Origin: an uncultured Ruminococcus sp.
Lineage (GTDB): Bacteria; Bacillota; Clostridia; Oscillospirales; Ruminococcaceae
NCBI GenBank assembly: GCA_902788785.1
Contig: CADALT010000014.1
Coordinates: 1 to 51,721, forward strand
Reading direction: 5' to 3'
DNA length: 51,721 bases
Under the pieces are notes generated by a model. It was not told the origin of the DNA and did no database searches. It saw only the letters and a program-made list of their open reading frames with translations. Shown piece after piece: positions 25,265-34,817 of the stretch. Position numbers and translations under genes: made by a program. Within the stretch, counting starts at the first letter, position 1. Each line of letters begins with the position of its first letter.

Positions 25265-25583
25265 TATCTGCCGCCCCCTTGTTCATCAGAATACTGTCTA
25301 CCTTTTCTTTGTGCTGCTCCCATTCCTGGCGGTACTCCTCCAGTGCCTCGTTGCCCTTCTGTGTGACTCTGTAGTACCTGCGGTTCCTGCCCATGTACTC
25401 CTTATCGTAAGTTTCCAGCAGTTCATTTTTTTGCAGTCTCCTGAGAACGGGGTAAAGTGTGGATTCTGAAATGTCCACAGCCTTTCTCAGGTACTGGGTG
25501 ATCTCGTAACCGTAAGTATCATCATTCTGCACCACGGAAAGCACCATCGCATCCAGCAGCCCTGCATTGACTGAAAATCCCAT
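25251..25583 (-). CDS. PadR-family transcriptional regulator
   Basis: A 110-residue winged-helix repressor from MGFSVNAGLLDAMVLSVVQN, with the recognition region YLRKAVDISESTLYPVLRRL and the wing YMGRNRRYYRVTQKG followed by a dimerising helix. PadR proteins usually repress their own operon and respond to envelope-active compounds or phenolics. The ATG at 25583 is preceded by AAAGGAGC. Two palindromes flank and overlap the promoter at 26034-26062 and are candidate operators. Confidence 0.92.
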   Translation of the reverse strand: MGFSVNAGLLDAMVLSVVQNDDTYGYEITQYLRKAVDISESTLYPVLRRLQKNELLETYDKEYMGRNRRYYRVTQKGNEALEEYRQEWEQHKEKVDSILMNKGAADNEQT

Positions 25584-25678
25584 GTTTCTGCTCCTTTCCT
25601 TTATGATCCTATGCATATCTTCTCTCCCGGCAATTGCCTTTGTTCATTGTTTTTCATATTACTCACTGTCCTTCTTCA

Positions 25679-25897
25679 TCATACAAGCCCCGGGTAGCCG
25701 TGCGGCAGATAAAATCTGTCTCTTGCACATAACCTTATGATGTCAGCTCTCATCAGCTCGATAGCGGCTATCCTGATCCCTTTGCTGTCTGTGATGCCTG
25801 CCTGCTCGAAGCTCACTGCGGTCGCCTTTGTATATGCCTGACAACCGCCGAGTCGATCGATTATGTAGTCACCTTTCTTTGTTACTGTGAAGTTCAT
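25679..25897 (-). CDS. Small unknown protein, first gene of the PadR unit
   Basis: A 72-residue protein starting MNFTVTKKGDYIIDRLGG, with ITDSKGIRIAAIELMRADII in the middle. Good Shine-Dalgarno (GGAGG) 8 nt before the ATG at 25897. No membrane segment and no domain that I recognise. It lies between the palindromic promoter and padR, so it is co-expressed with the cluster. Confidence 0.65.
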   Translation of the reverse strand: MNFTVTKKGDYIIDRLGGCQAYTKATAVSFEQAGITDSKGIRIAAIELMRADIIRLCARDRFYLPHGYPGLV

Positions 25898-26029
25898 TGT
25901 TGTATCCTCCGTTTCTTCCCGCCCGAGGTGTCGGGCGGTTCATCTCATCTCTTTCGTTTTACATTATACTGATTTTTACAATATATTTTTTCTAACAGTA
26001 TTTTTTTATTTGCAATATCTTTGTTCTGC

Positions 26030-26054
26030 TAATATTATACGCCGTATAATATTA
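26030..26054. promoter_or_regulatory. Perfect palindrome over the -10 box, probable PadR operator
   Basis: TAATATTATAC-gcc-GTATAATATTA: 11-bp perfect arms with a 3-bp centre, covering the -10 and most of the spacer, so binding would block polymerase. Confidence 0.65.
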
Positions 26055-26062
26055 TTTGTCAA
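26034..26062 (-). promoter_or_regulatory. Promoter of the PadR envelope cluster
   Basis: Minus strand: -35 TTGACA (26057-26062), 17-bp spacer, -10 TATAAT (26034-26039), about 135 bp before the first gene. Confidence 0.85.
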
Positions 26063-26074
26063 TACAATATTGTA
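26063..26074. promoter_or_regulatory. Second palindrome next to the -35 box
   Basis: TACAATATTGTA, a perfect 12-bp palindrome directly upstream of -35. Its centre is about 26 bp from that of the larger palindrome, so a second dimer could bind. Confidence 0.5.
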
Positions 26075-26271
26075 AAATCCCAATAACTTTGTAGCTACTC
26101 ATAATTGACAACAGGATTTTTCACCATTCACTTATTCACTCTGCACAATAAGTCTAAAAAATGGACTTTTCTGCACGCTACTAATTTTACATATTTTGCC
26201 AATTTCACACTATTAAGCCCTCTGTTGCAACCGAGAAACGCACATCACCCCCTCTTTTAAACACATACATT

Positions 26272-26434
26272 TTTTGTTCAAAAACGTCTTGTGCACCCTG
26301 ACAGATATTCCCATCGTTTAACGGTTCGTTATCCATCGGTGCATAAGTTTTACTGTAAATAATTACCAATCGTTAAAATTTCGGAAATGATTTTATATAG
26401 TCGGGTATATATTCTGCAAATTCCGACACGATTT
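26272..26434. repeat. 163-bp direct repeat upstream of spoVAC, copy 1
   Basis: Starts ttttgttcaaaaacgtcttg and ends near ttctgcaaattc-cgacac. It matches 26479-26641 with roughly 8-10 differences, period 207 bp. Both copies contain TAACG-gtt-CGTTA and later CGTTAAAAT boxes. No open frame spans it. Confidence 0.85.
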
Positions 26435-26478
26435 TTCAGGATATTACAGTTTATCGTTAACGGGTGTAAACAAAAGAA

Positions 26479-26641
26479 TTTTGTTCAAAAACGTCTTGTG
26501 CACCCTGACAGATATTCCCCTAGTTTAACGGTTCGTTATCCATCGGCGCATAAGTTTTGCTGTAAATAATTACCAACCGTTAAAATTTCGGAAATGTTTT
26601 TATATAGTCGGGTATATATTCTGCAAATTCGGACACAATTT
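26479..26641. repeat. 163-bp direct repeat upstream of spoVAC, copy 2
   Basis: Second copy, ending 58 bp before the spoVAC start codon. The spacer between copies contains the perfect palindrome CGTTAACG. It probably includes the promoter and control sites of spoVAC; an exact promoter was not assigned. Confidence 0.85.
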
Positions 26642-26699
26642 CTTATAAGATCACAGGATATTGTTCCTTTAGATAAACAAAATACAAGGAGGTCAGTTC

Positions 26700-27158
26700 A
26701 TGCAGGACTTCACCGAAAAAACAGGCATCACCAAAGAGCGCTATAAACAGATGTACACCTCCGCCGACCGTGGCAGCAAGTGGTATAAGAACGTACCCAA
26801 GGCTTTTATCATCGGCGGACTTATCTGTGCCGCAGGGCAGGGACTGAACAGTTTATACCGATATATCGGGCTTTCGGAGAAAACTGCGGCGAGCACTGTG
26901 TCCATCACGCTGATATTTATCTCCGCCCTGCTGACGGGACTGGGGCTTTATGAAAAAATAGCCAAGCACGCAGGCGCAGGCACATTAGTGCCCATTACAG
27001 GCTTTGCGAATTCGGTCTGCGCACCTGCTATGGAGTTTCGCACCGAGGGTTATGTGCCGGGTGTGGGCGCAAAGATCTTCATTATCAGCGGTCCCGTGAT
27101 ACTATACGGCACGCTTGCCAGCATAGCCTACGGACTCATCTACTATCTGATGCACTAA
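26700..27158 (+). CDS. spoVAC: SpoVAC-family membrane protein
   Basis: A 152-residue membrane protein with a cytoplasmic N-terminus and about four membrane segments; VPKAFIIGGLICAAGQGL, GAGTLVPITGFANSVCAPAM and EFRTEGYVPGVGAKIF are the SpoVAC/SpoVAE-type blocks. In Bacillus SpoVAC is part of the dipicolinate channel of spores and behaves as a mechanosensitive channel. Here it stands alone, without spoVAD or spoVAE, so the role is uncertain. AAGGAGG precedes the ATG. The upstream repeat region suggests its own regulation. Confidence 0.88.
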   Translation: MQDFTEKTGITKERYKQMYTSADRGSKWYKNVPKAFIIGGLICAAGQGLNSLYRYIGLSEKTAASTVSITLIFISALLTGLGLYEKIAKHAGAGTLVPITGFANSVCAPAMEFRTEGYVPGVGAKIFIISGPVILYGTLASIAYGLIYYLMH

Positions 27159-27175
27159 TAAACTGCACAAAATAA

Positions 27176-27203
27176 AAAAGGCGGGGAATGCTCCTCGCCT
27201 TTT
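27176..27203. terminator. Bidirectional terminator between spoVAC and atpC
   Basis: Stem AAAAGGCGGGG / CTCGCCTTTT with mismatch, short loop; T tract on the plus side and TTTTTTATTTTG on the minus side. Closes both spoVAC and the atp operon. Confidence 0.85.
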
Positions 27204-27212
27204 GCGTTATCA

Positions 27213-27617
27213 TTATTTTTTCGATGCCACCGATATTCTGTTGACCGCCCTTTTCAGCTGACGCTCTGCCAGATCGAATTCTGTACGGCTGCTTTCAGCC
27301 TTCAACTGCTTTTCAGCCCTCTCCTTGGAGCGCTCTGCTCTTGCAACGTCGATCTCGTCCGACCATTCCACTGCCGAGGTAAGCACGGTAACTTCCCCAT
27401 CAAGCGAAACTTTCAGCACGCCGTCAGAAATGGCTGCACTGCGGAATTCGCCGTCGATCTTGATCTTCAGCTCCGATGGAACTATGCTCGCCACGTAAGG
27501 CGAATGTCCTTTGAGTATGCCGATGCAGCCCGAGGTCGTCTTGGCGATCAGCTGTTCTGTCTCACCCTTGAAAAACGTCTTTTCAGGGGTCAGTACCTTC
27601 AGTTTGAATTCTGCCAT
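27213..27617 (-). CDS. atpC: F-type ATP synthase epsilon subunit
   Basis: A 134-residue central-stalk subunit: N-terminal beta sandwich (FKLKVLTPEKTFFKGETEQL, GCIGILKGHSPYVASIVP, AAISDGVLKVSLDGEVTVL) and C-terminal helical hairpin (ARAERSKERAEKQL; DLAERQLKRAVNRI) that can inhibit hydrolysis. Last gene of the atp operon, 15 bp after atpD. Confidence 0.96.
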   Translation of the reverse strand: MAEFKLKVLTPEKTFFKGETEQLIAKTTSGCIGILKGHSPYVASIVPSELKIKIDGEFRSAAISDGVLKVSLDGEVTVLTSAVEWSDEIDVARAERSKERAEKQLKAESSRTEFDLAERQLKRAVNRISVASKK

Positions 27618-27632
27618 AGTGCTTCACCTGCA

Positions 27633-29042
<1,410 letters not shown>

Positions 29043-29104
29043 CTAACTTCCTTTCCAAATCCACAGTTCATATCCATCGGAAATTATGAAGCATGAATTA
29101 TAAA

Positions 29105-29965
29105 TTATGAATTATCATTAAGGCTTGCCGAGCTTATCTCGGTGATCTCCTGTGTGATCTGTGCCTGTCTTGCACGGTTATAGAGCAGTGACAGCTTATC
29201 TATCATCTCGCTGGCGTTATCGCTTGCGGACTCCATAGCCGTTCTTCTTGCAGCCTGTTCGGAAGCGAAGCTGTCAACTATGGCAGAATACAGCATACCG
29301 CCCATATACTCGGGTATCAGGCTGTCAAAGACCTCCTCGGGAGAGGGGTCGTATATAGTCATAGGGTGCTTTTCACCCAGATAATCCAGATTTTCCACAG
29401 GCAGTATCCTGAGGTGCTGGGGTTCCTGTGTCATGACCGATACAAAGGTCGTGTACACCAGTTCCACCGCATCGAAATCGCCCGATCTAAAGCGGTTTAT
29501 AACCTTATCCGCTATCATCATGGTATCTACGAGCTCAATGCCCTCTGCGATCTGCGGAAAGCCCTCTATCAGCTTATAGTCACGCTTCTCGAAGAATTCC
29601 ACAGCCTTTTTGCCGATAGCCATTATCATGACCTCACCGCCCGATGCGATGATCTTATCAGCCTCCGCCTTTGCCATTTTCAGCACGTTGGAGTTAAAGC
29701 CGCCTGCAAGTCCACGGTCACCTGCGATAACTATAAGCAGTACCGAATTTTTGAACTTCTTCTTGGTGAATATGGATTTGAACTCATGGTCTCTGGAAAT
29801 ATCCGCCATGACCTGGAAAACGCTTTCAAAAAACGGATGCACCGCCTCAGCACGGTCCTTAGCTTTCCTCATCTTAGAGGACGCCACCAGCTGCATCGCC
29901 TTAGTGATCTGCATGGTGCTCTCAACGCTTTTTATTCGGCGCTTAACGTCCTTCATGTTAGCCAT
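29105..29965 (-). CDS. atpG: F-type ATP synthase gamma subunit
   Basis: The 286-residue rotating shaft: N-terminal coiled coil MKDVKRRIKSVESTMQITKA, the Rossmann-like middle (VLLIVIAGDRGLAGGFNSNV) and C-terminal helix with ASDNASEMIDKLSLLYNRAR and QAQITQEITEI. Twelve bp after atpA. Normal length. Confidence 0.97.
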   Translation of the reverse strand: MANMKDVKRRIKSVESTMQITKAMQLVASSKMRKAKDRAEAVHPFFESVFQVMADISRDHEFKSIFTKKKFKNSVLLIVIAGDRGLAGGFNSNVLKMAKAEADKIIASGGEVMIMAIGKKAVEFFEKRDYKLIEGFPQIAEGIELVDTMMIADKVINRFRSGDFDAVELVYTTFVSVMTQEPQHLRILPVENLDYLGEKHPMTIYDPSPEEVFDSLIPEYMGGMLYSAIVDSFASEQAARRTAMESASDNASEMIDKLSLLYNRARQAQITQEITEISSASLNDNS

Positions 29966-29977
29966 AAGCCGTTCTCC

Positions 29978-31492
29978 TTACTTCTGCTTCATAAACTTCT
30001 CCGCAAACTCCTTGAGCACGTCTTTGAGTGCTTTTTCGTTTTCTGCGGTAAGTTCCTTGGTATCTCTTATGGATGCCAGTATATCGGGATGGGACTCATC
30101 CAGATAGGTGAACAGATCCTTCTCGTACTCTCTGATATCATCAACGGGTATCTTTTTCAGGTAATTATTTACCACCGCATAGATGATGACTACCTGCTTC
30201 TCCACGTCAACAGGAGAATTCTTCGACTGTTTGAGGACTTCAACTATACGTTCGCCCTGTGCCAGTCTGTCCTTGGTATCCTGATCCAGATCGGAGCCGA
30301 ACTGTGAGAAGCTTTGCAGCTCTCTGTACTGCGAATACAGCAGTTTCAGGGGACCCGAGACCTTCTTCATAGCCTTTATCTGAGCCGAACCGCCGACTCT
30401 CGAAACGGATATACCGGGGTTTACCGCAGGTCTTACACCCGAGAAGAACAGCTCTGTCTCCAGGAATATCTGACCATCGGTGATGGAAATAACGTTTGTG
30501 GGTATGTAAGCCGAAACGTCGCCTGCCTGTGTCTCGATGATAGGCAGTGCGGTGATCGAACCGCCGCCGTTCTCTTCATTCAGGCAGCAGGCTCTTTCCA
30601 GCAGTCTTGAATGCAGATAGAATACATCGCCGGGGTATGCCTCACGGCCTGTAGGTCTTTTCAGCAGCAGCGACATCGTTCTGTAAGCAACAGCGTGCTT
30701 AGAGAGGTCATCATATACGCACAGCACATCCTTGCCCTGCAGCATGAAGTATTCAGCCATCGCAACGCCCGCATAGGGTGCGATATACTGCAAAGGCGCC
30801 ATCTCCGAAGCTGTTGCGGATACAACTATGGAATAATCCATAGCATCGTTCTTAGTCAGGATATCCACGATATTTGCAACAGTGGATATCTTCTGACCGA
30901 TGGCAACATAGATACAGATAACGTCCTTGCCCTTCTGGTTGATGATAGTATCAAGCGCAATGGTGGTCTTACCTGTCTGTCTGTCGCCGATTATAAGTTC
31001 ACGCTGACCTCTGCCCACGGGTATCATGGAGTCGATAGCCTTGATACCTGTCTGAAGAGGTCTGCTTACTGATTTTCTTGTGATTATACCGAAAGCAGGG
31101 CTTTCAACGGGTCTTGTCTCGTTGGTGAGTATTGCGCCCTTGCCATCTATGGGGGCACCCAGAGCATTAACTACTCTGCCAAGCATAGCATCGCCCACGG
31201 GTACAGATACTATCCTGCCCGTTCTCTTGACATTCGAGCCCTCTCTGATGCCTTCCTCAGTACCCAGCAGAACGCAGCCCACGAAATCCTGTTCGAGGTT
31301 CATCGCCATGCCGTAAGTACCGTTCTCGAACTCCAGCAGTTCGCCCGACATACATTTCTCCAGACCATTTACTCTGGAAATGCCGTCGCCCACGGTGCAG
31401 ACTGTTCCCACATCGTCCAGCACCAGCTTAGTGCGGTAGTTCTTTATCTGTGATTTTATCAGACCTGTTATCTCATCAGGACGTAAATTCAT
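29978..31492 (-). CDS. atpA: F-type ATP synthase alpha subunit
   Basis: The 504-residue non-catalytic nucleotide-binding subunit, with Walker A GDRQTGKT (about residue 170), the signature [17 protein letters not shown] near residue 360 and the Arg-finger region just after it. Start [16 protein letters not shown] at 31492 with GGGAACGG upstream, 36 bp after atpH. Confidence 0.98.
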   Translation of the reverse strand: MNLRPDEITGLIKSQIKNYRTKLVLDDVGTVCTVGDGISRVNGLEKCMSGELLEFENGTYGMAMNLEQDFVGCVLLGTEEGIREGSNVKRTGRIVSVPVGDAMLGRVVNALGAPIDGKGAILTNETRPVESPAFGIITRKSVSRPLQTGIKAIDSMIPVGRGQRELIIGDRQTGKTTIALDTIINQKGKDVICIYVAIGQKISTVANIVDILTKNDAMDYSIVVSATASEMAPLQYIAPYAGVAMAEYFMLQGKDVLCVYDDLSKHAVAYRTMSLLLKRPTGREAYPGDVFYLHSRLLERACCLNEENGGGSITALPIIETQAGDVSAYIPTNVISITDGQIFLETELFFSGVRPAVNPGISVSRVGGSAQIKAMKKVSGPLKLLYSQYRELQSFSQFGSDLDQDTKDRLAQGERIVEVLKQSKNSPVDVEKQVVIIYAVVNNYLKKIPVDDIREYEKDLFTYLDESHPDILASIRDTKELTAENEKALKDVLKEFAEKFMKQK

Positions 31493-31528
31493 AATTTTCC
31501 GTTCCCTTCTGTATGATTATACCTATGA

Positions 31529-32080
31529 TCAAGCTATCGTGCCCGTGATCTGAGCTTTGAGCTTTTCGAGCCTTGTTCTCACGCTCGAATCGATCTCGGT
31601 ATTGCCGTAGCGGACGATCATGCCGCCTATTATGGACTTATCCACCTTTTCCGTCAGCACGATATCCCTGCCTGTGGACTTATGCAGCTTTTCTATAAGG
31701 CGCTTTTTCAGCTCTTCTTTCAGAGGTTCGGTGGTTATCGCCGTTACCTCCAGCAGATTGCGGTGATCGTTATACATCCGCCTGAATTCGCCGTATATCT
31801 CTTCCAACCTGTCAGCCCTGTTCTTTTCGGTAACAAGGCACAGGAAGTCTGCGAGCATATCCGACACCTTGCCGCCGAATATGGCATTTATGCTGCCTGT
31901 CTTATCAGCTGAGGATATAAGCGGTGATGCCAGAAATCTCAGGTATTCCCTTTCATCTTCGCCGCTTACGAGCAGCTGCATTATCTCGGTAAATTCGCTG
32001 TACACCGTTTCAAGGCTGTCCTGTTCGCAGCAAAGCTCGAACAGAGCCGTACTGTATATCTTACCAACAGTTTCCGCCAT
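31529..32080 (-). CDS. atpH: F-type ATP synthase delta subunit
   Basis: The 183-residue stator subunit linking the b dimer to the alpha3beta3 head. N-terminal helical domain (TVGKIYSTALFELCCEQDSL), then VTAITTEPLKEELKKRL and C-terminal DKSIIGGMIVRYGNTEIDSS, the typical delta signature. Its ATG overlaps the atpF stop by one base (TAATG), indicating coupled translation. Confidence 0.96.
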   Translation of the reverse strand: MAETVGKIYSTALFELCCEQDSLETVYSEFTEIMQLLVSGEDEREYLRFLASPLISSADKTGSINAIFGGKVSDMLADFLCLVTEKNRADRLEEIYGEFRRMYNDHRNLLEVTAITTEPLKEELKKRLIEKLHKSTGRDIVLTEKVDKSIIGGMIVRYGNTEIDSSVRTRLEKLKAQITGTIA

Positions 32081-32595
32081 TACGCTTCACCCACATTGTC
32101 GATGAACTCCCCGATCAGTCTTTCGTTGTCCTCGCTGGTCAGGTCCTTCTCTATAACAGCCTGAGCTGCCTGGAAAGCGATATCGGTGATATCGTCCTTT
32201 ATCTTATTTACTGCGATCTTCTTTTCACGCTCGATCTCGTTTCTCGCCTGCTCGGTGATGCCCTTAGCCTCCACCTTAGCCTCTGCGATTATCTCATCCG
32301 ATCTCTGCTGTGCCTTGCGGGTAGCTGCCTGTATCATCTGTGCGGATTCTTCCTTTGCACCGCTGATGCGCTGCTCGTAGTCCTCCTCCAGCTTCTTGGC
32401 TCTCTCCTCGGCTTCATCCGCCTTCTTATAGGTCTCTGCGACCTCATTCTTACGATCCTCCATGACCTTGTTCACCTTATCGAACAAGAAATGTTTAAGG
32501 ACTAAGAACAGTATCAGCAGGTTGAGCCAGGTAGCAATGATCGTGGTGAGATTGATAGACAGAAAATCAGTCACATCTCCTGCCGCCAGTATCAT
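32080..32595 (-). CDS. atpF: F-type ATP synthase b subunit
   Basis: A 171-residue peripheral stalk protein: one membrane segment (TTIIATWLNLLILFLVLKHF, about residues 18-37), then a long charged coiled coil (VNKVMEDRKNEVAETYKKAD onward). The ATG at 32595 has GGGAGG 8 nt upstream; a TTG two codons earlier is too close to it. Only one b-type gene is present, so the stalk should be a homodimer. Confidence 0.95.
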   Translation of the reverse strand: MILAAGDVTDFLSINLTTIIATWLNLLILFLVLKHFLFDKVNKVMEDRKNEVAETYKKADEAEERAKKLEEDYEQRISGAKEESAQMIQAATRKAQQRSDEIIAEAKVEAKGITEQARNEIEREKKIAVNKIKDDITDIAFQAAQAVIEKDLTSEDNERLIGEFIDNVGEA

Positions 32596-32632
32596 TTGCA
32601 AAACCTCCCTTTATATTATAGACTGCCGTTTA

Positions 32633-32914
<282 letters not shown>

Positions 32915-32963
32915 TTACATTTATTTATAGTGATTTATCGCAGTTTTCTGCGTTTTTGACTTT

Positions 32964-33359
32964 CTATCCCGATATTTTCGGGTGTTCAAAGCCCTCATAG
33001 CCCAGTGCCCTCAATACAGAGTCACCGTCGTCTATCCTTATCTCACCCGTTTCGGTGGGATCACAGCGCTTTGAAAACACATATCCTGCCACCTTTGCCG
33101 CACATGAGGGTCTGTTAAGATTAAGCACAGCGTCCTCACCTTTAAAGGTGCAGTTCACATCCTCGATATTAGGCACACCCAGCGCCATCTCGGGCTGATA
33201 CTCTTTAAAATACACCCTGACCGTCAGCCGCCTGTTATCCGCAGGCACCAACAGCAGGTACGAGATCACAGGAAAACTCTTAAAGTCGCCGTCATCATAG
33301 TTATACGACCACAGGTAAGTTTTGCCCGATACCGTGATCTCTCTCAGCTTGCGGCGCAT
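32964..33359 (-). CDS. Unknown protein inside the ATP synthase operon
   Basis: A 131-residue soluble protein, mostly beta by its pattern, with the blocks ITVSGKTYLWSYNYDDGDF near the N-end, SYLLLVPADNRRLTVRVYFK, then EDAVLNLNRPSCAAKVAGYV and a short C-terminal IRIDDGDSVLRALGYEGFEH. I do not recognise a named domain. Its ATG follows the atpB stop by one base (TGATATG), and atpE follows after about 75 bp, so it is transcribed and probably translated with the a subunit. No usual atp operon has a gene at this place. It may be a small accessory or an insertion; function unknown. Confidence 0.8.
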   Translation of the reverse strand: MRRKLREITVSGKTYLWSYNYDDGDFKSFPVISYLLLVPADNRRLTVRVYFKEYQPEMALGVPNIEDVNCTFKGEDAVLNLNRPSCAAKVAGYVFSKRCDPTETGEIRIDDGDSVLRALGYEGFEHPKISG

Positions 33360-33360
33360 A

Positions 33361-34086
33361 TCATTCTTCCGCAGCCGCAGCCACGTTTACCATGGTCAGC
33401 GTCGAGAATATGTAAGCCTGTATACAACCCGAGAACAGGTCGAAGTATATACTCAGCACCGCAGGTATACCGACCTGAAGTACGTTGAATGCCCATGAAC
33501 CCATCTCGAAATGCAGATGCAGCGCATCGGACGCATTGCCGAGTGCCGAATACAGCAGACCTGTGATGACCATACCGCCTGCCACGTTACCGAAAAGACG
33601 GAACGCCATTGATGCAGGAGTAGCTATCTCACTTATCAGGTTCAGCGGAAGTATGAAAGCTACAGGCTGTGCGAAGCCTTTGAGGTAGCCCAGGAAACCG
33701 TTCGCCTTTATCTTATGGAACGTTATCAGCACAAAGGTCACTACCGCCCATGCTGCTGTAACATTTATATCTGCCGTCATCGAGCGCAGACCTACCATAC
33801 TTATCAGTGCGCCGAAAACTGCCGATATCAGCAGCGTGCCTATGTATGGCGCATAGTACATCATCTTCTCGCCCATGGAGGTCTTTACCATATTGTTCAC
33901 GAACCCCACGAACATCTCAGCCAGTATCTGCCTTTTCTTCTCGGGGACCTTCTTCATATCCTTAGTCATCCAAAGACAAAGCAGCGTGACTACTACTATT
34001 ATAAGCCAGCCCATGACCACCGTTTCGGTGAACACGCATGGACCTATCTCAAATACGACCTTGGGGCCGTCGCCTAATCCTTCCAT
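33361..34086 (-). CDS. atpB: F-type ATP synthase a subunit
   Basis: A 241-residue membrane stator subunit, about six segments. The essential Arg lies in SMAFRLFGNVAGGMVITG (about residue 155); the last helices include DLFSGCIQAYIFSTLTMVNV. The ATG at 34086 has AAAGGATAG upstream; longer in-frame sequence runs over atpI in another frame and is rejected. Works with the c ring to pass the coupling ion. Confidence 0.96.
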   Translation of the reverse strand: MEGLGDGPKVVFEIGPCVFTETVVMGWLIIVVVTLLCLWMTKDMKKVPEKKRQILAEMFVGFVNNMVKTSMGEKMMYYAPYIGTLLISAVFGALISMVGLRSMTADINVTAAWAVVTFVLITFHKIKANGFLGYLKGFAQPVAFILPLNLISEIATPASMAFRLFGNVAGGMVITGLLYSALGNASDALHLHFEMGSWAFNVLQVGIPAVLSIYFDLFSGCIQAYIFSTLTMVNVAAAAEE

Positions 34087-34091
34087 TAAAA

Positions 34092-34496
34092 CTATCCTTT
34101 CCTGCCGATGAAATGATCGGCTGTAAGTATTATCTTTGGGAACAGCTGTGGTATCAGTATCCCCGTAAAATTCACAAATCCCGTATATGCAGCACCGCAG
34201 GAGAGTATCACCATCGCCGCCATGCGTACAGCGTAGCACACCCTCATCGAGCGTACAGCACCTTTTCTGTCCATAGTGACCGCATTTTCGCAGCAGTACC
34301 CGAAGTACCGGAATTGCAGGCACATAAAGCCGTAGCCAATGCCGAACCCGAACAGCTGCCTTACATCAAAGCCCCATATCAGCGTGATGCAAAAGCATAC
34401 CGCCGTCAGCACACCGCCCCACAGGTATATCCTGCCAAGCAGCGGCGCAATAACGCTGCGCTCCTTGCCCGTATCATGTGCCAAAAATTTCTTCAA
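34092..34496 (-). CDS. atpI: ATP synthase subunit I-like membrane protein
   Basis: A 134-residue protein with about four membrane segments (GRIYLWGGVLTAVCFCITLI; GFGIGYGFMCLQFRYFGY; YAVRMAAMVILSCGAAYTGF; FTGILIPQLFPKIILTAD). Size and place as first gene before atpB match AtpI/UncI, which helps assemble the c ring in some species. I chose a TTG start at 34496 because GGAGG lies 6 nt upstream. Only 5 bp separate it from atpB. Confidence 0.75.
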   Translation of the reverse strand: MKKFLAHDTGKERSVIAPLLGRIYLWGGVLTAVCFCITLIWGFDVRQLFGFGIGYGFMCLQFRYFGYCCENAVTMDRKGAVRSMRVCYAVRMAAMVILSCGAAYTGFVNFTGILIPQLFPKIILTADHFIGRKG

Positions 34497-34596
34497 TGAC
34501 AACCTCCGCCTTTCGAGTCTATCACAAACTCGCACAAGTTGATTATAACATCTTTTAATGGTTTTTTAAAGGGGTTTTCTTAAACTTCCAAGAATT

Positions 34597-34625
34597 TTAC
34601 AAATTATTCACAATTTTATTGTCAA
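34597..34625 (-). promoter_or_regulatory. Probable promoter of the atp operon
   Basis: Minus strand: perfect -35 TTGACA (34620-34625), 17-bp spacer, weak -10 TTGTAA (34597-34602). About 100 bp before atpI. The rest of this divergent region (34543-34817) shows only AT-rich sequence and the plus-strand promoter. Confidence 0.45.
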
Positions 34626-34772
34626 AATGCTGAATAATCGGCTGGGAAATTTATGTATATTAAACTATATTAAACGACATAAATTTCTATACATCGGGCA
34701 CTTCATATGCCGAAAAAACAATAAAGCCCTGAAAGTTCACATAAAATTTACAAAAGACGTTTCAATATATGC

Positions 34773-34778
34773 TATAAT
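34773..34778 (+). promoter_or_regulatory. Extended -10 promoter of the PLP enzyme gene
   Basis: TGC-TATAAT at 34770-34778, an extended -10 element; the -35 is poor (TTTACA is 20 bp upstream). The start codon follows 40 bp later with GAAAGGAAG. Confidence 0.6.
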
Positions 34779-34817
34779 AATCTTTGGTATATTTTTCTGA
34801 GAAAGGAAGTAAAATAA

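Noticed and set aside
26272-26641. CRISPR array
   Set aside because: Only two long copies with a 44-bp spacer; repeat length is far beyond CRISPR and no cas gene is present.
34087-34323. Upstream extension of atpB by 79 codons
   Set aside because: It lies in another frame of atpI and looks unlike any a-subunit start; the ATG at 34086 has a ribosome site.
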